A stretch of DNA of 64,000 nt from Firm-04 sp045596625 (GCA_045596625.1 JAZOCU010000054.1:1-64000); one strand, 5' to 3'; positions 52,096-60,982 are shown, counted from the stretch's first letter. Numbers and translations: made by a program. Notes: generated by a model not told the origin, from the sequence alone.

Positions 52096-53831
52096 TATTC
52101 TACCCCCTTCTGCTGACTTTCATATACCTCACGGTAGATGCTGTTGGTTATCAAAAGATTTTCATGGGTATCGAAGGCATTGCATTTTCCTTCGTCCATG
52201 ACCAGAATGCGGTCTGCCTCAGCAACAGAGGAGATTCGCTGTGCAATGATCAGTGTGGTAATACTGCCGTGCCTTTTGCGCAGAGCTTCACGGATCTTGC
52301 TGTCGGTTGCCGTATCTACGGCGCTTGTGGAATCATCAAGGATCATGATCTTTGGTTTTTTCAACAATGCACGGGCAATACAGAGCCGCTGCTTCTGTCC
52401 GCCGGATACATTTGTGCCGCCTTGTCCCAGATCGGTATCATAACCATCGGGGAAGGATGTGATGAACTCATGCGCCTGTGCAGCTTCACAGGCAGCAACG
52501 ATCTCCTCTTCGGTGGCATCGACATTGCCCCAGCGCAAATTATCACGAATCGAGCCGGAAAACAGCACATTCTTCTGCAATACCATTGCCACTTGATTAC
52601 GAAGCGTATCCAGTTTGTAATCCCGCACATCATGGCCGCCGACCAACACACGGCCCTCTGTCACATCATACAAGCGTGGGATCAATTGCACCAGTGTGCT
52701 CTTGGCTGAGCCGGTACCGCCAATGATACCAATGGTTTCGCCGGAACGGATCGAAAGATTGACATGCTCCAAATTCAGATTGTTGCTGTCCTTATTATAA
52801 GAAAAGGATACGTTCTCAAATACAATAGAACCATCCTCACATTCCAATGCAGGATCGGCATGTTCATCATTGATATCCAGCGTTTCATCCAGCACTTCAC
52901 AAATACGGCGGATAGATGCCAGCGAAATGATCACACTGACGAAAATCATGGTGATCATCATCAGTGACATAAGAATCTGACCGATATAGGAAATAAAGCT
53001 GGAAAGCTCACCGATATCAAAGGTACCTTGGATCGACATTCTGCCTCCGAACCAAAGGATCGCAAGAATACAGCCATACATGGAAATCTGCATCAGCGGG
53101 CTGTTCAGCAGCACGATTTTCTCAGCAGCGACTTGGGTTTTCCGCACGTCATCGGCGCTGACTTCGAATTTATCGATTTCATGGCGTTCCCGTACAAATG
53201 CCTTTACCACACGGATCGCAATCAGATTTTCCTGCAATGCGCCGTTCATGCGGTCATACTTTTCCAGCATTTTTTGGAATCGAGGATATGCATTGGTTGC
53301 AATGAGAAACAGCATAGTAGCAAGGAACGGAATAACAATCGCAAAAACCAGTGCCATTTTCGCATTGATCGTAATCGCCATGATCAATGCACCGATCAGC
53401 ATGGAAGGAGAACGCACCATCATACGGATGCACATCATAAATGTGTTCTGTACATTATTGACATCGGTGGTTAAACGGGTAATCAGAGATGCGGTAGAAT
53501 AGCGATCAATGTTGGAAAACGAAAAATCCTGCACACGATCAAACAGCTTTGCACGCAGATTTTTACCGAATCCGATGCCCGCTTTGGCAGAAAATCTGCC
53601 GCCCAAGGCGCCGCAGATGAGAGACAAGATCGAAGCAATGATCATAACAATACCGATTTTGACGGTATAGGCAGTATCCAAGGCTTGAATGCCGTTGGTA
53701 ACCATTTTTGCCATCAGAAAAGGAATCAGGATTTCAAGGCCTGCTTCTCCCAGCATTACAAGAGGCGTATAAATGGCATATTTTTTATATTCCCCCAGAC
53801 AGGAAAGCAGTTTTTTCATCATTTGCAGCAT
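52095..53831 (-). CDS. ABC exporter, first half (ATPase and permease)
   Basis: 578 aa: six membrane helices (about 15-300) and an ATPase (about 335-575). Walker A is GGTGSAKST and the signature VSGGQKQRLCIARAL is normal, but Walker B ends ILDDSTSAVD: the catalytic Glu is Asp. That is the degenerate site typical of one subunit in heterodimeric exporters; the partner at 50161 has the intact DEATS. AAGGAGG precedes the ATG, which overlaps the MarR stop. Confidence 0.93.
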   Translation of the reverse strand: MLQMMKKLLSCLGEYKKYAIYTPLVMLGEAGLEILIPFLMAKMVTNGIQALDTAYTVKIGIVMIIASILSLICGALGGRFSAKAGIGFGKNLRAKLFDRVQDFSFSNIDRYSTASLITRLTTDVNNVQNTFMMCIRMMVRSPSMLIGALIMAITINAKMALVFAIVIPFLATMLFLIATNAYPRFQKMLEKYDRMNGALQENLIAIRVVKAFVRERHEIDKFEVSADDVRKTQVAAEKIVLLNSPLMQISMYGCILAILWFGGRMSIQGTFDIGELSSFISYIGQILMSLMMITMIFVSVIISLASIRRICEVLDETLDINDEHADPALECEDGSIVFENVSFSYNKDSNNLNLEHVNLSIRSGETIGIIGGTGSAKSTLVQLIPRLYDVTEGRVLVGGHDVRDYKLDTLRNQVAMVLQKNVLFSGSIRDNLRWGNVDATEEEIVAACEAAQAHEFITSFPDGYDTDLGQGGTNVSGGQKQRLCIARALLKKPKIMILDDSTSAVDTATDSKIREALRKRHGSITTLIIAQRISSVAEADRILVMDEGKCNAFDTHENLLITNSIYREVYESQQKGVE

Positions 53832-54409
53832 CAGATTCCTCCTTTATGTTCTGCGGCACAGTGGACAGGATCTGTACAGACAGCATCCTCCTGTGCGATT
53901 TCTCTGGCAAGTGTTTGCAGCTCAAGGGGTGTGACTTCCATCGGTGTTCTCCCCAGAGCACGCTCCATATGTTCTGTCATGCGGCATAAATAGTCTGTGA
54001 GCTGCTGCAGCTCTGTTTCGGAAAATCCGTCAAAGACCGCCGCATCAAACTGATCGATGACATCACAGCAGCTTTTCAGGACATCCTTACCTGCCTCTGT
54101 TAACACAAGCTGCTTGCAGCGCTGATTATCGGGACAGACTGCCGCTGTCAGATATCCCAATTGCTTCAGAGGCTTTATTGTCATGGCTACGGCAGCAGGC
54201 GTAATATTCAGCCGTTCCGCCACATCGATCTGCTTGCAGCCGGGATGCTTCAATATATCCTCCAGCAAATGAACCTGCGTTCCATTGAGCGGTGCAGTAT
54301 GCTCTACCTGTCGGATATAGATCCTACGCAAAAAATGCAGCTTGGCAAATCGGCCGAACAACTTGCGATATCGTTCCGCAGCATTCGGATCCCGGATCGT
54401 TTCTGTCAT
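53831..54409 (-). CDS. MarR-family transcriptional regulator
   Basis: 192 aa with the winged helix of MarR: LNGTQVHLLEDILKHPGCKQIDVAERLNITPAAVAMTIKPLKQLGYLTAAVCPDNQRCKQLVLTEAGK (about 42-109). It probably represses its own operon with the two ABC exporter genes and releases DNA on binding a toxic small molecule. The C-terminus has three Cys/His residues (VCTDPVHCAAEHKGG) of unknown role. GGGAGGT precedes the ATG. The operator candidate and promoter lie directly upstream. Confidence 0.92.
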   Translation of the reverse strand: MTETIRDPNAAERYRKLFGRFAKLHFLRRIYIRQVEHTAPLNGTQVHLLEDILKHPGCKQIDVAERLNITPAAVAMTIKPLKQLGYLTAAVCPDNQRCKQLVLTEAGKDVLKSCCDVIDQFDAAVFDGFSETELQQLTDYLCRMTEHMERALGRTPMEVTPLELQTLAREIAQEDAVCTDPVHCAAEHKGGI

Positions 54410-54434
54410 GCAATTACCTCCCGTTCAATTCACC

Positions 54435-54486
54435 GCTTAACTATTAAGCAATTAATCATTATACTCATGATTCCTGATTCTGTCAA
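54435..54486 (-). promoter_or_regulatory. promoter and operator of the MarR/ABC operon
   Basis: On the minus strand TTGACA (54486-54481), 17-base spacer, TATAAT (54463-54458). Just downstream, the near-palindrome GCTTAACTATTAAGC (54435-54449, arms GCTTAA and TTAAGC) covers the start region and fits a MarR operator. Confidence 0.75.
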
Positions 54487-54548
54487 GACGAATTTATCAC
54501 GATATTGCACAAAAAGCGGCGTAGGATTTTGTGCATATTTCCAATCTC

Positions 54549-54577
54549 TTGACAAAACTTGGCGGTTGTGGTATGAT
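54549..54577 (+). promoter_or_regulatory. promoter of the cobalamin operon
   Basis: TTGACA (54549-54554), 17-base spacer, TATGAT (54572-54577), upstream of the riboswitch. Confidence 0.75.
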
Positions 54578-54599
54578 TGTTGTGTCAGTGCTCATACAC

Positions 54600-54810
54600 T
54601 GATGACCTTGAAAATTACAAATCACAAAGCTATGCCGCAAGCAGGATCGCTGCATAGCTTTACATCATATGCAGAGCGGCGCTGCTTACAGCAGCCAATG
54701 TGAGGGAAGTTCGGTGAAAATCCGTCGCAACAGCCATTACCGTAACAGTCGGAATACTCACCGCATTCTGCAACGGGAGTCGGAACAGCATTTTTCAAAC
54801 GCTTGACCGG
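54600..54810 (+). ncRNA. cobalamin riboswitch
   Basis: The core GAGGGAAGTTCGGTGAAAAT and then CCGTCGC (54702-54727) is the conserved AGGGAA-GGTG-AA-TCCG segment of the B12 riboswitch. It is followed by CCGTAACAGTCGGAA (54740-54754) and by GAGTCGGAACAGC (54777-54789), which resembles the B12 box. A 10-bp hairpin AAAGCTATGC/GCATAGCTTT (54626-54661) precedes the core. The leader from the promoter to the first gene is about 400 bases. The downstream T-run (54915-54922) after GTTGCGC may be the off-state terminator. Genes after it encode an ECF transporter and DUF4430 proteins, which suits B12 control. Exact ends are approximate. Confidence 0.82.
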
Positions 54811-54978
54811 CACATTTTTGGGTATGAAAAGTGCAACCGTTTGTTGATCCTAGGATAAGGGCGCAGTGTCGGCATTTGACCAAGCGACCGATCTGAATCA
54901 ACAGGCTGTTGCGCTTTTTTCTGTCTTTTGAATGACAGAAAAAGGCGTTTTTTTTTATTGGGAAAGAGAGGTGGTATT

Positions 54979-55218
54979 ATGGCATCGCACAGCAAAGCGG
55001 AGGCAATTCTTTGGCTGCAGCAAATGCAGGAAAAGCTGCTGGCTGAGGGAATCAGACGATATCCGAAACGCAGCGATTTCACTGCCGAGCAAGTCGTTGC
55101 GATCAAAGCACATCTCGGGCCATGGCCTCGTGCACTGGAAGCAGCTGCTCTGAAACCATCTTGCAATACCGAGCCGGCTTCCCAAAGCAATGAAAAGCGC
55201 ATAGTAAAAAACAAATAA
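54979..55218 (+). CDS. small HNR-repeat-like protein
   Basis: 79 aa from ATG 54979 (AGAGGTGG upstream). Helix 1 (AEAILWLQQMQEKLLAEGIRRYPKRSDF) and the end KAHLGPWPRALEAAALKP (about 43-60) resemble the homing-endonuclease-associated repeat (RxPxxxDF ... GxWxxALxxAG), a small helix-turn-helix-like DNA-binding unit. It is the first gene of the cobalamin operon, 16 bases before the next gene. Its role here is unknown: a small regulator is possible. Confidence 0.6.
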   Translation: MASHSKAEAILWLQQMQEKLLAEGIRRYPKRSDFTAEQVVAIKAHLGPWPRALEAAALKPSCNTEPASQSNEKRIVKNK

Positions 55219-55234
55219 AAAAGGAGAAAGTATC

Positions 55235-56083
55235 ATGAAAAAACAAACTTTTGCTGCAATGCTTTTGAGTACGATGCTGACAGCATGCATCATTCCCTGT
55301 TTTGCTTCCGCTGCTGACAAAGCGGAGGTAACGGTAACCATTGCCGATGCAAACGGCAATCTTGTACTGACACAGGCCGATGTCATAGTCACGGATGCCG
55401 ATCAGGATGGTGTACTTACCATCGGTGATGCATTATACGCTGCGCATGAAACCTATTATGAAGGCGGTGCCGCAAGCGGATATTCCGCCTCGATCACCGA
55501 TTACGGTCTGAGCTTGAATATGCTTTGGGGTAATCCGAACGGCGGCTCGCATGGATACTATCAAAATCATATGGCTCCCTTAAGTCTTTCGGATCCTATT
55601 GCCGATGGTGATCGGATCGCTGCATTTTCCTATACGGATCTGACAGGCTGGTCGGATCAGTATTGTTATTTTGATGCAGATACGGTATCGGCAGCCGAAG
55701 GAGAACACATCACACTGACCTTGCAGGGCGCAGGATACGATGCGGCTTGGAATCCTGTCTGCGTCCCTGTTGCGGATGCTTATATTGTGCTGGATGGTGT
55801 CCGCACTGCTTATCAGACGGATGCGGAAGGAACCGTAACACTGCCTTTATCCGCTGTGGGAACCCATATCATCAGTGCCGAATCGGATACCATGATACTG
55901 GTGCCGCCGGTATGTATCGCCGCTGTCACCGCTTCGGATCCATCTGCAGCAGCACCTGCCACAACCTCTGCCGATATGGTCGATACCGGTGACAGCAGCC
56001 TGTCTGTATGGCTGCTTGCTGCTGTGAGTCTGATGGGAATCGCTGCAATCGGATGCGGATATCGGATCAGATGCAGAAAGTGA
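55235..56083 (+). CDS. membrane-anchored surface protein of the cobalamin operon
   Basis: 282 aa: signal peptide (1-27), a beta-rich outer part, and a C-terminal membrane helix with a basic tail (about 255-282, LSVWLLAAVSLMGIAAIGCGYRIRCRK). The first half (about 55-140: IGDALYAAHETYY, MLWGNPNGGSHGYYQNH, DRIAAFSYTD) resembles DUF4430-type proteins that sit beside ECF transporters. The second part (about 150-225) looks like an Ig- or carboxypeptidase-regulatory-like beta domain. It may catch corrinoids at the surface. AAGGAG precedes the ATG; the next gene overlaps its end by 13 bases. Confidence 0.7.
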   Translation: MKKQTFAAMLLSTMLTACIIPCFASAADKAEVTVTIADANGNLVLTQADVIVTDADQDGVLTIGDALYAAHETYYEGGAASGYSASITDYGLSLNMLWGNPNGGSHGYYQNHMAPLSLSDPIADGDRIAAFSYTDLTGWSDQYCYFDADTVSAAEGEHITLTLQGAGYDAAWNPVCVPVADAYIVLDGVRTAYQTDAEGTVTLPLSAVGTHIISAESDTMILVPPVCIAAVTASDPSAAAPATTSADMVDTGDSSLSVWLLAAVSLMGIAAIGCGYRIRCRK

Positions 56084-57705
56084 GAACACTATGGCGTTTG
56101 CCGTTATGGCTGCTATCGGTATTCTGCTGCTTGCAGAGTATTATATTACCTTGTGCTGCATCCGATCAGCATTCGGCAGTGTATGACAAAATCATACAGG
56201 CACAGCTGACATCGTCAGATGCCAAGGATATCCAAGCATGGATTACCGATACATTGGCAGCACGTGCAGGCAGCGGCTCGCCGGAATGGTATGCTATGGC
56301 ACTTGCACAATCGGGATGCTCTTATAATATGACGGCCTATACAGAAGCACTGCAAACTGCGATTTATGATCCGATGAACAATGCGGTGCAACGTCAGCGA
56401 TGCGCACTGGCTTTGTTGGCTGCTGATCCCGATCACAGTGCCGATGCAATGGAGCGGCTGCTTGCCGAAACCCTTGGCAAGCAAGGCATCATGAGCGAAA
56501 TATTCGGTCTGCATCTGATACAGCTTGGAGTACCGTCCGTGCAAAGCATTGCGTCTGTTGTGCAGCTGCTTTGCACGCGTCAGCTTGCGGATGGCGGATG
56601 GGCACTTTCGGGCAGCACAGGCGATGTGGATGTGACTGCCATGGTCATTCAGGCATTGGCTCCGCACCGTAAGATACAGGCAGCGGAAGATGCCATTGCA
56701 CAGGGATTGTCTTTTTTATCGGCAAAGCAGCTGGATGACGGCAGCTTTGTCAGCTATGGCGTATCCAATCCCGAAAGCGGTGCCCAGGTTTGGATCGCAC
56801 TGGCTGCTCTGGGGATCGATTATCAAACCGATACACGGTTTTGCAAAAACGGCAATACGATCATGGATGCGATCCTGCGGTTTCAGTGTGCATCGGGGGG
56901 CTTTTCGCATATCGCAAACGGTAAAGAGAATGCCAATGCCACGGTGCAGGTGTTTTTGGCACTGACGGCGCAACGGCTGCTGGAAACAGAGCAGCGCAGT
57001 CTGTATGCTTTTGCACGAAAAGCAGCTCCCGTTACGAACATCTCCACCGCATCTTCAGCGACAGAGCAGATCACAAGCAGTCACAATACCGAACTTGCAA
57101 CATCCCCTGCCGGAACACTGCCGCTGCGATGGATCCTTACTGCTGTGATCCTTCTGGGTGCAGCTCTGATCTGCGTGATAATGCGGCGGAAAGGACGCCG
57201 TCATCCCAATCATATTCTGCTTGTGCTGGGCATCGGGGGGATATTGATCGCTGCGGTATGGTGGATCCGTTTGGAAACACCGGAGCAATATTACGGAACA
57301 CAAACAGAAAAAAACAATGTGATCGGCAGTGTAACATACAGTATTCGCTGTGATCTGCTGCCGAAAGAGCATACCCATTCTCATTTGCCGGAAAATGGCA
57401 TTCTGCTTGCTCCGACCGAGCTTGCTCTTGCAGAGGGAGAAACCGTACTGGATCTGCTGTATGAGGTCACAAAAGCTCAGCAGCTTCAACTGGAAGTAAA
57501 CGGCTTGCAGGATGAGCAGGCTTATATCCGAAGTATTGCTAATCTATATGAGTTCGATTACGGGGATCTATCCGGTTGGGTTTATCGGGTCAACGGAACC
57601 TCTCCCTCCATCGGCTGCGGACAATATTTACTTTCGGATGGGGATGTCGTTGAATGGGTCTACTCACTTTCACTGGGAGAGGATCTACCGGATGCGGAAC
57701 AATAA
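56071..57705 (+). CDS. transcobalamin-like surface protein (alpha-barrel repeats plus DUF4430)
   Basis: 544 aa from ATG 56071. Order: signal peptide or anchor (about 1-31), a helical repeat domain (about 35-310) with prenyltransferase/terpenoid-type QW-like turns ADGGWALS, DDGSFVSYG and SGGFSHI and the segment GDVDVTAMVIQALAPH, then two membrane helices (about 353-370 and 381-400) with a short basic loop between, and a C-terminal DUF4430 domain (about 415-540: SVTYSIRC, ETVLDLLYEV, GWVYRVNG, GDVVEWVYS). Both large domains would face outside. Animal intrinsic factor and transcobalamin have the same order: alpha/alpha barrel then a DUF4430-like beta domain holding B12. A cobalamin riboswitch and an ECF transporter frame it, so B12 capture is likely. 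The start lacks a strong ribosome site; coupling to the previous gene is probable. Confidence 0.8.
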   Translation: MQKVRTLWRLPLWLLSVFCCLQSIILPCAASDQHSAVYDKIIQAQLTSSDAKDIQAWITDTLAARAGSGSPEWYAMALAQSGCSYNMTAYTEALQTAIYDPMNNAVQRQRCALALLAADPDHSADAMERLLAETLGKQGIMSEIFGLHLIQLGVPSVQSIASVVQLLCTRQLADGGWALSGSTGDVDVTAMVIQALAPHRKIQAAEDAIAQGLSFLSAKQLDDGSFVSYGVSNPESGAQVWIALAALGIDYQTDTRFCKNGNTIMDAILRFQCASGGFSHIANGKENANATVQVFLALTAQRLLETEQRSLYAFARKAAPVTNISTASSATEQITSSHNTELATSPAGTLPLRWILTAVILLGAALICVIMRRKGRRHPNHILLVLGIGGILIAAVWWIRLETPEQYYGTQTEKNNVIGSVTYSIRCDLLPKEHTHSHLPENGILLAPTELALAEGETVLDLLYEVTKAQQLQLEVNGLQDEQAYIRSIANLYEFDYGDLSGWVYRVNGTSPSIGCGQYLLSDGDVVEWVYSLSLGEDLPDAEQ

Positions 57706-57720
57706 TCAAGGAGGGAAACG

Positions 57721-58593
57721 ATGCAACGTTTTGAGCAGGGACATCCGCTGCCTGTTGCCATACACCTGCTAAGCACAGCACTGATTGCCATGTTCTGCCG
57801 TGACCCGTTGCTGCTGGGACTTTCTCTTTGCAGTGCATTGGGCTGTTATTGGCTGCAGCGACTGGATCATAGACTGCATCGATGGGCTTTGCTGCTGTTT
57901 TTCGGCTTCACTCTGCTGACACCGTTATGGAATCAACGCGGCTCGACTGTATTGTTTGTTCTCAACGATCGTCCTGTTACGTTGGAAGCGGTATGCTATG
58001 GTGCTGTATCTGCACTGATGCTGCTTGCAGTACTGTATTGGTTTGCGCTGTTTTCCCATTGGATGACAACCGATCGGCTTTTGTATCTTTTCCGACGGCT
58101 TTCTCCAAAGCTTGCGCTGACTGTCTCCATGGGATTGCGGCAGGCATCCCTGCTTTCAGCACAGCTGCGGCAGATTCGTGAGGCGCAGACGGTAATGGGT
58201 TTGCAGCAGGAACAGAATCTCATAGATCGGGTACGCAGTGAACTGCGCAGCCTTTCCGCAGTCCTTTCGTGGGGATTGGAAAACGGCATCGTGACAGCGG
58301 ACAGCATGAGCGCAAGAGGCTATGGAACCCAAAGACGAAGCAGCTTTTCGTTGTTTGTATTTCATCGAAAGGATGCACTGCATCTGCTGATCGTTATCGT
58401 GCTGACGGCATCGGTATTGCTGAGCATAACAAAGGGTGTGCTGTTGGATACCTATTATCCGGCGATACAGCTTCCGGCTTGGAACGGATATTCATGGATT
58501 TGCTATTGTGCATACGGATTGCTTTCTTGCTACCCCCTGCTTCAAAACGGAAAGGAGACGCTGCAATGGCGATACTTACAGTCGAAAATTTGA
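57721..58593 (+). CDS. ecfT: ECF transporter T component
   Basis: 290 aa with several membrane helices and the EcfT/CbiQ pattern: TTDRLLYLFRRLSPKLALTVSMGLRQ (first coupling region, about 115-140) and GIVTADSMSARGYGT (the A-R-G coupling motif, about 189-203). It joins the S component to the ATPases. AAGGAGG precedes the ATG. Its end overlaps the ATPase gene by 28 bases. Confidence 0.9.
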   Translation: MQRFEQGHPLPVAIHLLSTALIAMFCRDPLLLGLSLCSALGCYWLQRLDHRLHRWALLLFFGFTLLTPLWNQRGSTVLFVLNDRPVTLEAVCYGAVSALMLLAVLYWFALFSHWMTTDRLLYLFRRLSPKLALTVSMGLRQASLLSAQLRQIREAQTVMGLQQEQNLIDRVRSELRSLSAVLSWGLENGIVTADSMSARGYGTQRRSSFSLFVFHRKDALHLLIVIVLTASVLLSITKGVLLDTYYPAIQLPAWNGYSWICYCAYGLLSCYPLLQNGKETLQWRYLQSKI

Positions 58594-60224
58594 GCTTTTG
58601 GTATCCGGAACAGACCAAGCCTGCTATTGAGGAAATCTCTTTTTCGGTGGAAGAAGGTGCCTTTGTCACGCTCTGCGGCACAACAGGCTGTGGGAAAAGT
58701 ACGCTGCTGCGTCTTTGTAAGCGAGAGCTGATTCCTCGTGGTGAGCAAAAGGGAGTCGTATGTTTTCAAGGAAAGCCGCTTGGCGCTCTGGATGCCCGTA
58801 CTGCAGCTTCAGACATTGGATTTGTCGCGCAGCAGCCTGAACAGCAGATCGTTACCGATAAAGTATGGCATGAGCTTGCATTCGGACTGGAAAATCTCGG
58901 TCTGCCGCAACAGGAGATCCGCCGACGTGTTGCGGAAATGGCATCTTATTTTGGTATTACCGAATGGTTTGAACGAGATACGGCATCTCTTTCAGGCGGG
59001 CAAAAACAGCTTTTGAATCTGGCAGCGGTAATGATCATGCAGCCAAAGCTTCTTTTGCTGGATGAACCAACAGCGCAGCTGGATCCGATTGCGGCAGGTG
59101 AATTTATCACAACACTGCATCAGCTCAATCGGGAGCTGTCTCTGACCATTCTCATGACCGAGCATCGGCTGGAGGAGGTCATACCGCTTTCGGATACACT
59201 CATGGTCATGGAGCATGGCAAACAAATCGCTTATGATTCACCTCGCAGCGTACTTTCGACAATATCTCCGACATCTCCCCTGCTGGGCGGTATGCCCGCT
59301 GCAGCGCAGCTATATCACGCTTTAGGTGCAGGAACTTCTCACTGTCCTCTGACACCAAGAGAAGGCAGAATGTACTTACAGGAACACTGTGCCCTGCCAT
59401 CCCGTCTGCCTGCAGCAGCATCCCAAACATCGTCTGCATCAGCGCCTGCTCTGGAATGGAAGGGTGTTTATCAGCGATATCATCGCAATGCGCCGGATAT
59501 CCTGACGGATTTTTCCTTGTGCATCCATGAAGGAGAATGCTTTTGTCTGTTGGGTGGAAACGGTGCCGGAAAATCCACTGCATTAAAAGCCGCAGCAGGA
59601 CTGCTGAAGCCTTATGCAGGCAGCATTCGTATCTTCGGAAAAAAACAGTCAGACTATACAAACGGCACTTTGTATCATCATTGTCTTGCCATGCTGCCGC
59701 AGAATGTACAGACACTGTTTGTGAAAAACACTGTGAAAGAGGAACTTGCGGAGATCGGCACTGCAGCAGAAACCTTCCCATTTGATCTGACACAATGGTA
59801 TGATCGCCATCCCTATGATGTCAGCGGCGGAGAGCAGCAGCTCATCGCTCTTGCCAAGATCATGGGACAGAAGCCGCGGATCCTATTGCTTGATGAGCCG
59901 ACGAAGGGTCTGGATGCGGATGCCAAAGCACGATTGGGGCGTGTGCTGCATACCTTACAGCTTCAAGGTGTGACCATCGTGATCGTGACCCATGACATTA
60001 CCTTTGCTGCTGTTTATGCACAGCGATGCGGACTGCTGTTTCGCGGAAATCTGATAGCGGCAGAACCGCCGGACCGTTTTTTTGCAGGCAATCATTTTTA
60101 TACTACCGCCGCCCATCGGATGAGCAGAGGACTATGCGAAAATGCCATCACGGTAGAGCAGCTCGCACAGTACGGCAAACTGCGGATACAACAGGAGGGT
60201 GCCCATGCAGATCATAGAGCATAA
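58566..60224 (+). CDS. ECF transporter ATPase, two EcfA domains fused
   Basis: 552 aa with two complete ATPase domains. First (about 1-245): Walker A GTTGCGKST, signature LSGGQKQLLNLAA, Walker B LLLLDEPTAQLD. Second (about 298-525): GGNGAGKST, VSGGEQQLIALAKI, ILLLDEPTKGLD. Both catalytic Glu are intact. Most Firmicutes encode EcfA and EcfA' separately; here they are one chain. AAGGAGA lies before ATG 58566. A longer in-frame reading back to 58269 lies inside EcfT. It overlaps the S component gene by 20 bases. Confidence 0.94.
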   Translation: MAILTVENLSFWYPEQTKPAIEEISFSVEEGAFVTLCGTTGCGKSTLLRLCKRELIPRGEQKGVVCFQGKPLGALDARTAASDIGFVAQQPEQQIVTDKVWHELAFGLENLGLPQQEIRRRVAEMASYFGITEWFERDTASLSGGQKQLLNLAAVMIMQPKLLLLDEPTAQLDPIAAGEFITTLHQLNRELSLTILMTEHRLEEVIPLSDTLMVMEHGKQIAYDSPRSVLSTISPTSPLLGGMPAAAQLYHALGAGTSHCPLTPREGRMYLQEHCALPSRLPAAASQTSSASAPALEWKGVYQRYHRNAPDILTDFSLCIHEGECFCLLGGNGAGKSTALKAAAGLLKPYAGSIRIFGKKQSDYTNGTLYHHCLAMLPQNVQTLFVKNTVKEELAEIGTAAETFPFDLTQWYDRHPYDVSGGEQQLIALAKIMGQKPRILLLDEPTKGLDADAKARLGRVLHTLQLQGVTIVIVTHDITFAAVYAQRCGLLFRGNLIAAEPPDRFFAGNHFYTTAAHRMSRGLCENAITVEQLAQYGKLRIQQEGAHADHRA

Positions 60225-60888
60225 GCAAACCCGGATTTTACTGTCATGGCTGCTCCCGCTTTTGATCATGCCGCCGATCGTTTATCTCAGCACGAAGCTG
60301 AACACCCGCTATACGGCCGCCATGATCCTGCTGATGGTAGCATTGACCCTGCTGCTGTTTCTTTCAGGCATCAGCCGCAAGGAGCTTGGTACCCGCAGAA
60401 TGGTTCTTTCAACCATTTTTATCGGCATGGCAATTGCCGGACGCGCACTGCCGATCATCAAGCCCGTAACAGCACTGACGATTCTTGCGGCAATGTATCT
60501 TGGCAAAGAAGCCGGCTTCCTTGTGGGAGCATTGTCTGCAGTGCTTTCCAATTTCTTTTTCGGCCAAGGTCCATGGACACCGTTTCAGATGCTTGCATGG
60601 GGATTGATCGGCTGGCTTGCCGGTATTCTTGCAGTACCGCTGCAGCGGCATCGATGGCTGCTGCTGGGATACGGCGCAATCACCGGCTTAGGATACTCCA
60701 TGCTGATGGATGTCTGGACGGTATTATGGCATTATGAAAACTTTTCAGCAGCATCTTATGGCGCTGTGCTGATCACAGCTATACCGCATATGCTTTTATA
60801 TGTTTGCGGCAATGTGTTGTTTCTGGCGGTGCTCGGTAAGCCGATTGGCGATAAGCTGCTGCGGATCCGGAAAAAATATGGTATATAG
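60205..60888 (+). CDS. ECF transporter S component, probably for cobalamin
   Basis: 227 aa with about six membrane helices. VLSNFFFGQGPWTPFQMLAWGLIGWLAG (about 115-142) is the typical S-component segment found in CbrT-type cobalamin binding subunits; GLGYSMLMDVWTVLWHY is conserved too. AGGAGGG precedes ATG 60205 (GTG 60199 is an alternative). It is the last gene of the riboswitch operon and would be the membrane receptor taking B12 from the surface proteins. Confidence 0.8.
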   Translation: MQIIEHKQTRILLSWLLPLLIMPPIVYLSTKLNTRYTAAMILLMVALTLLLFLSGISRKELGTRRMVLSTIFIGMAIAGRALPIIKPVTALTILAAMYLGKEAGFLVGALSAVLSNFFFGQGPWTPFQMLAWGLIGWLAGILAVPLQRHRWLLLGYGAITGLGYSMLMDVWTVLWHYENFSAASYGAVLITAIPHMLLYVCGNVLFLAVLGKPIGDKLLRIRKKYGI

Positions 60889-60910
60889 AATGGCAGGGGT
60901 GCATACTTCT

Positions 60911-60937
60911 GTCATTCTTTTTCGCAAAAAGAATGAC
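60911..60937. other. hairpin after the cobalamin operon
   Basis: GTCATTCTTTTT (60911-60922) pairs with AAAAAGAATGAC (60926-60937). No T-tract follows, so it is a weak terminator or protective 3' hairpin. Confidence 0.45.
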
Positions 60938-60953
60938 GAGCTGCAAACAAAAG

Positions 60954-60982
60954 TTGAAAAAAAGCAAAATCTGTGCTATAAT
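60954..60982 (+). promoter_or_regulatory. promoter of the ABC-F gene
   Basis: TTGAAA (60954-60959), 17-base spacer, TATAAT (60977-60982), 41 bases before the ATG. Confidence 0.8.
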
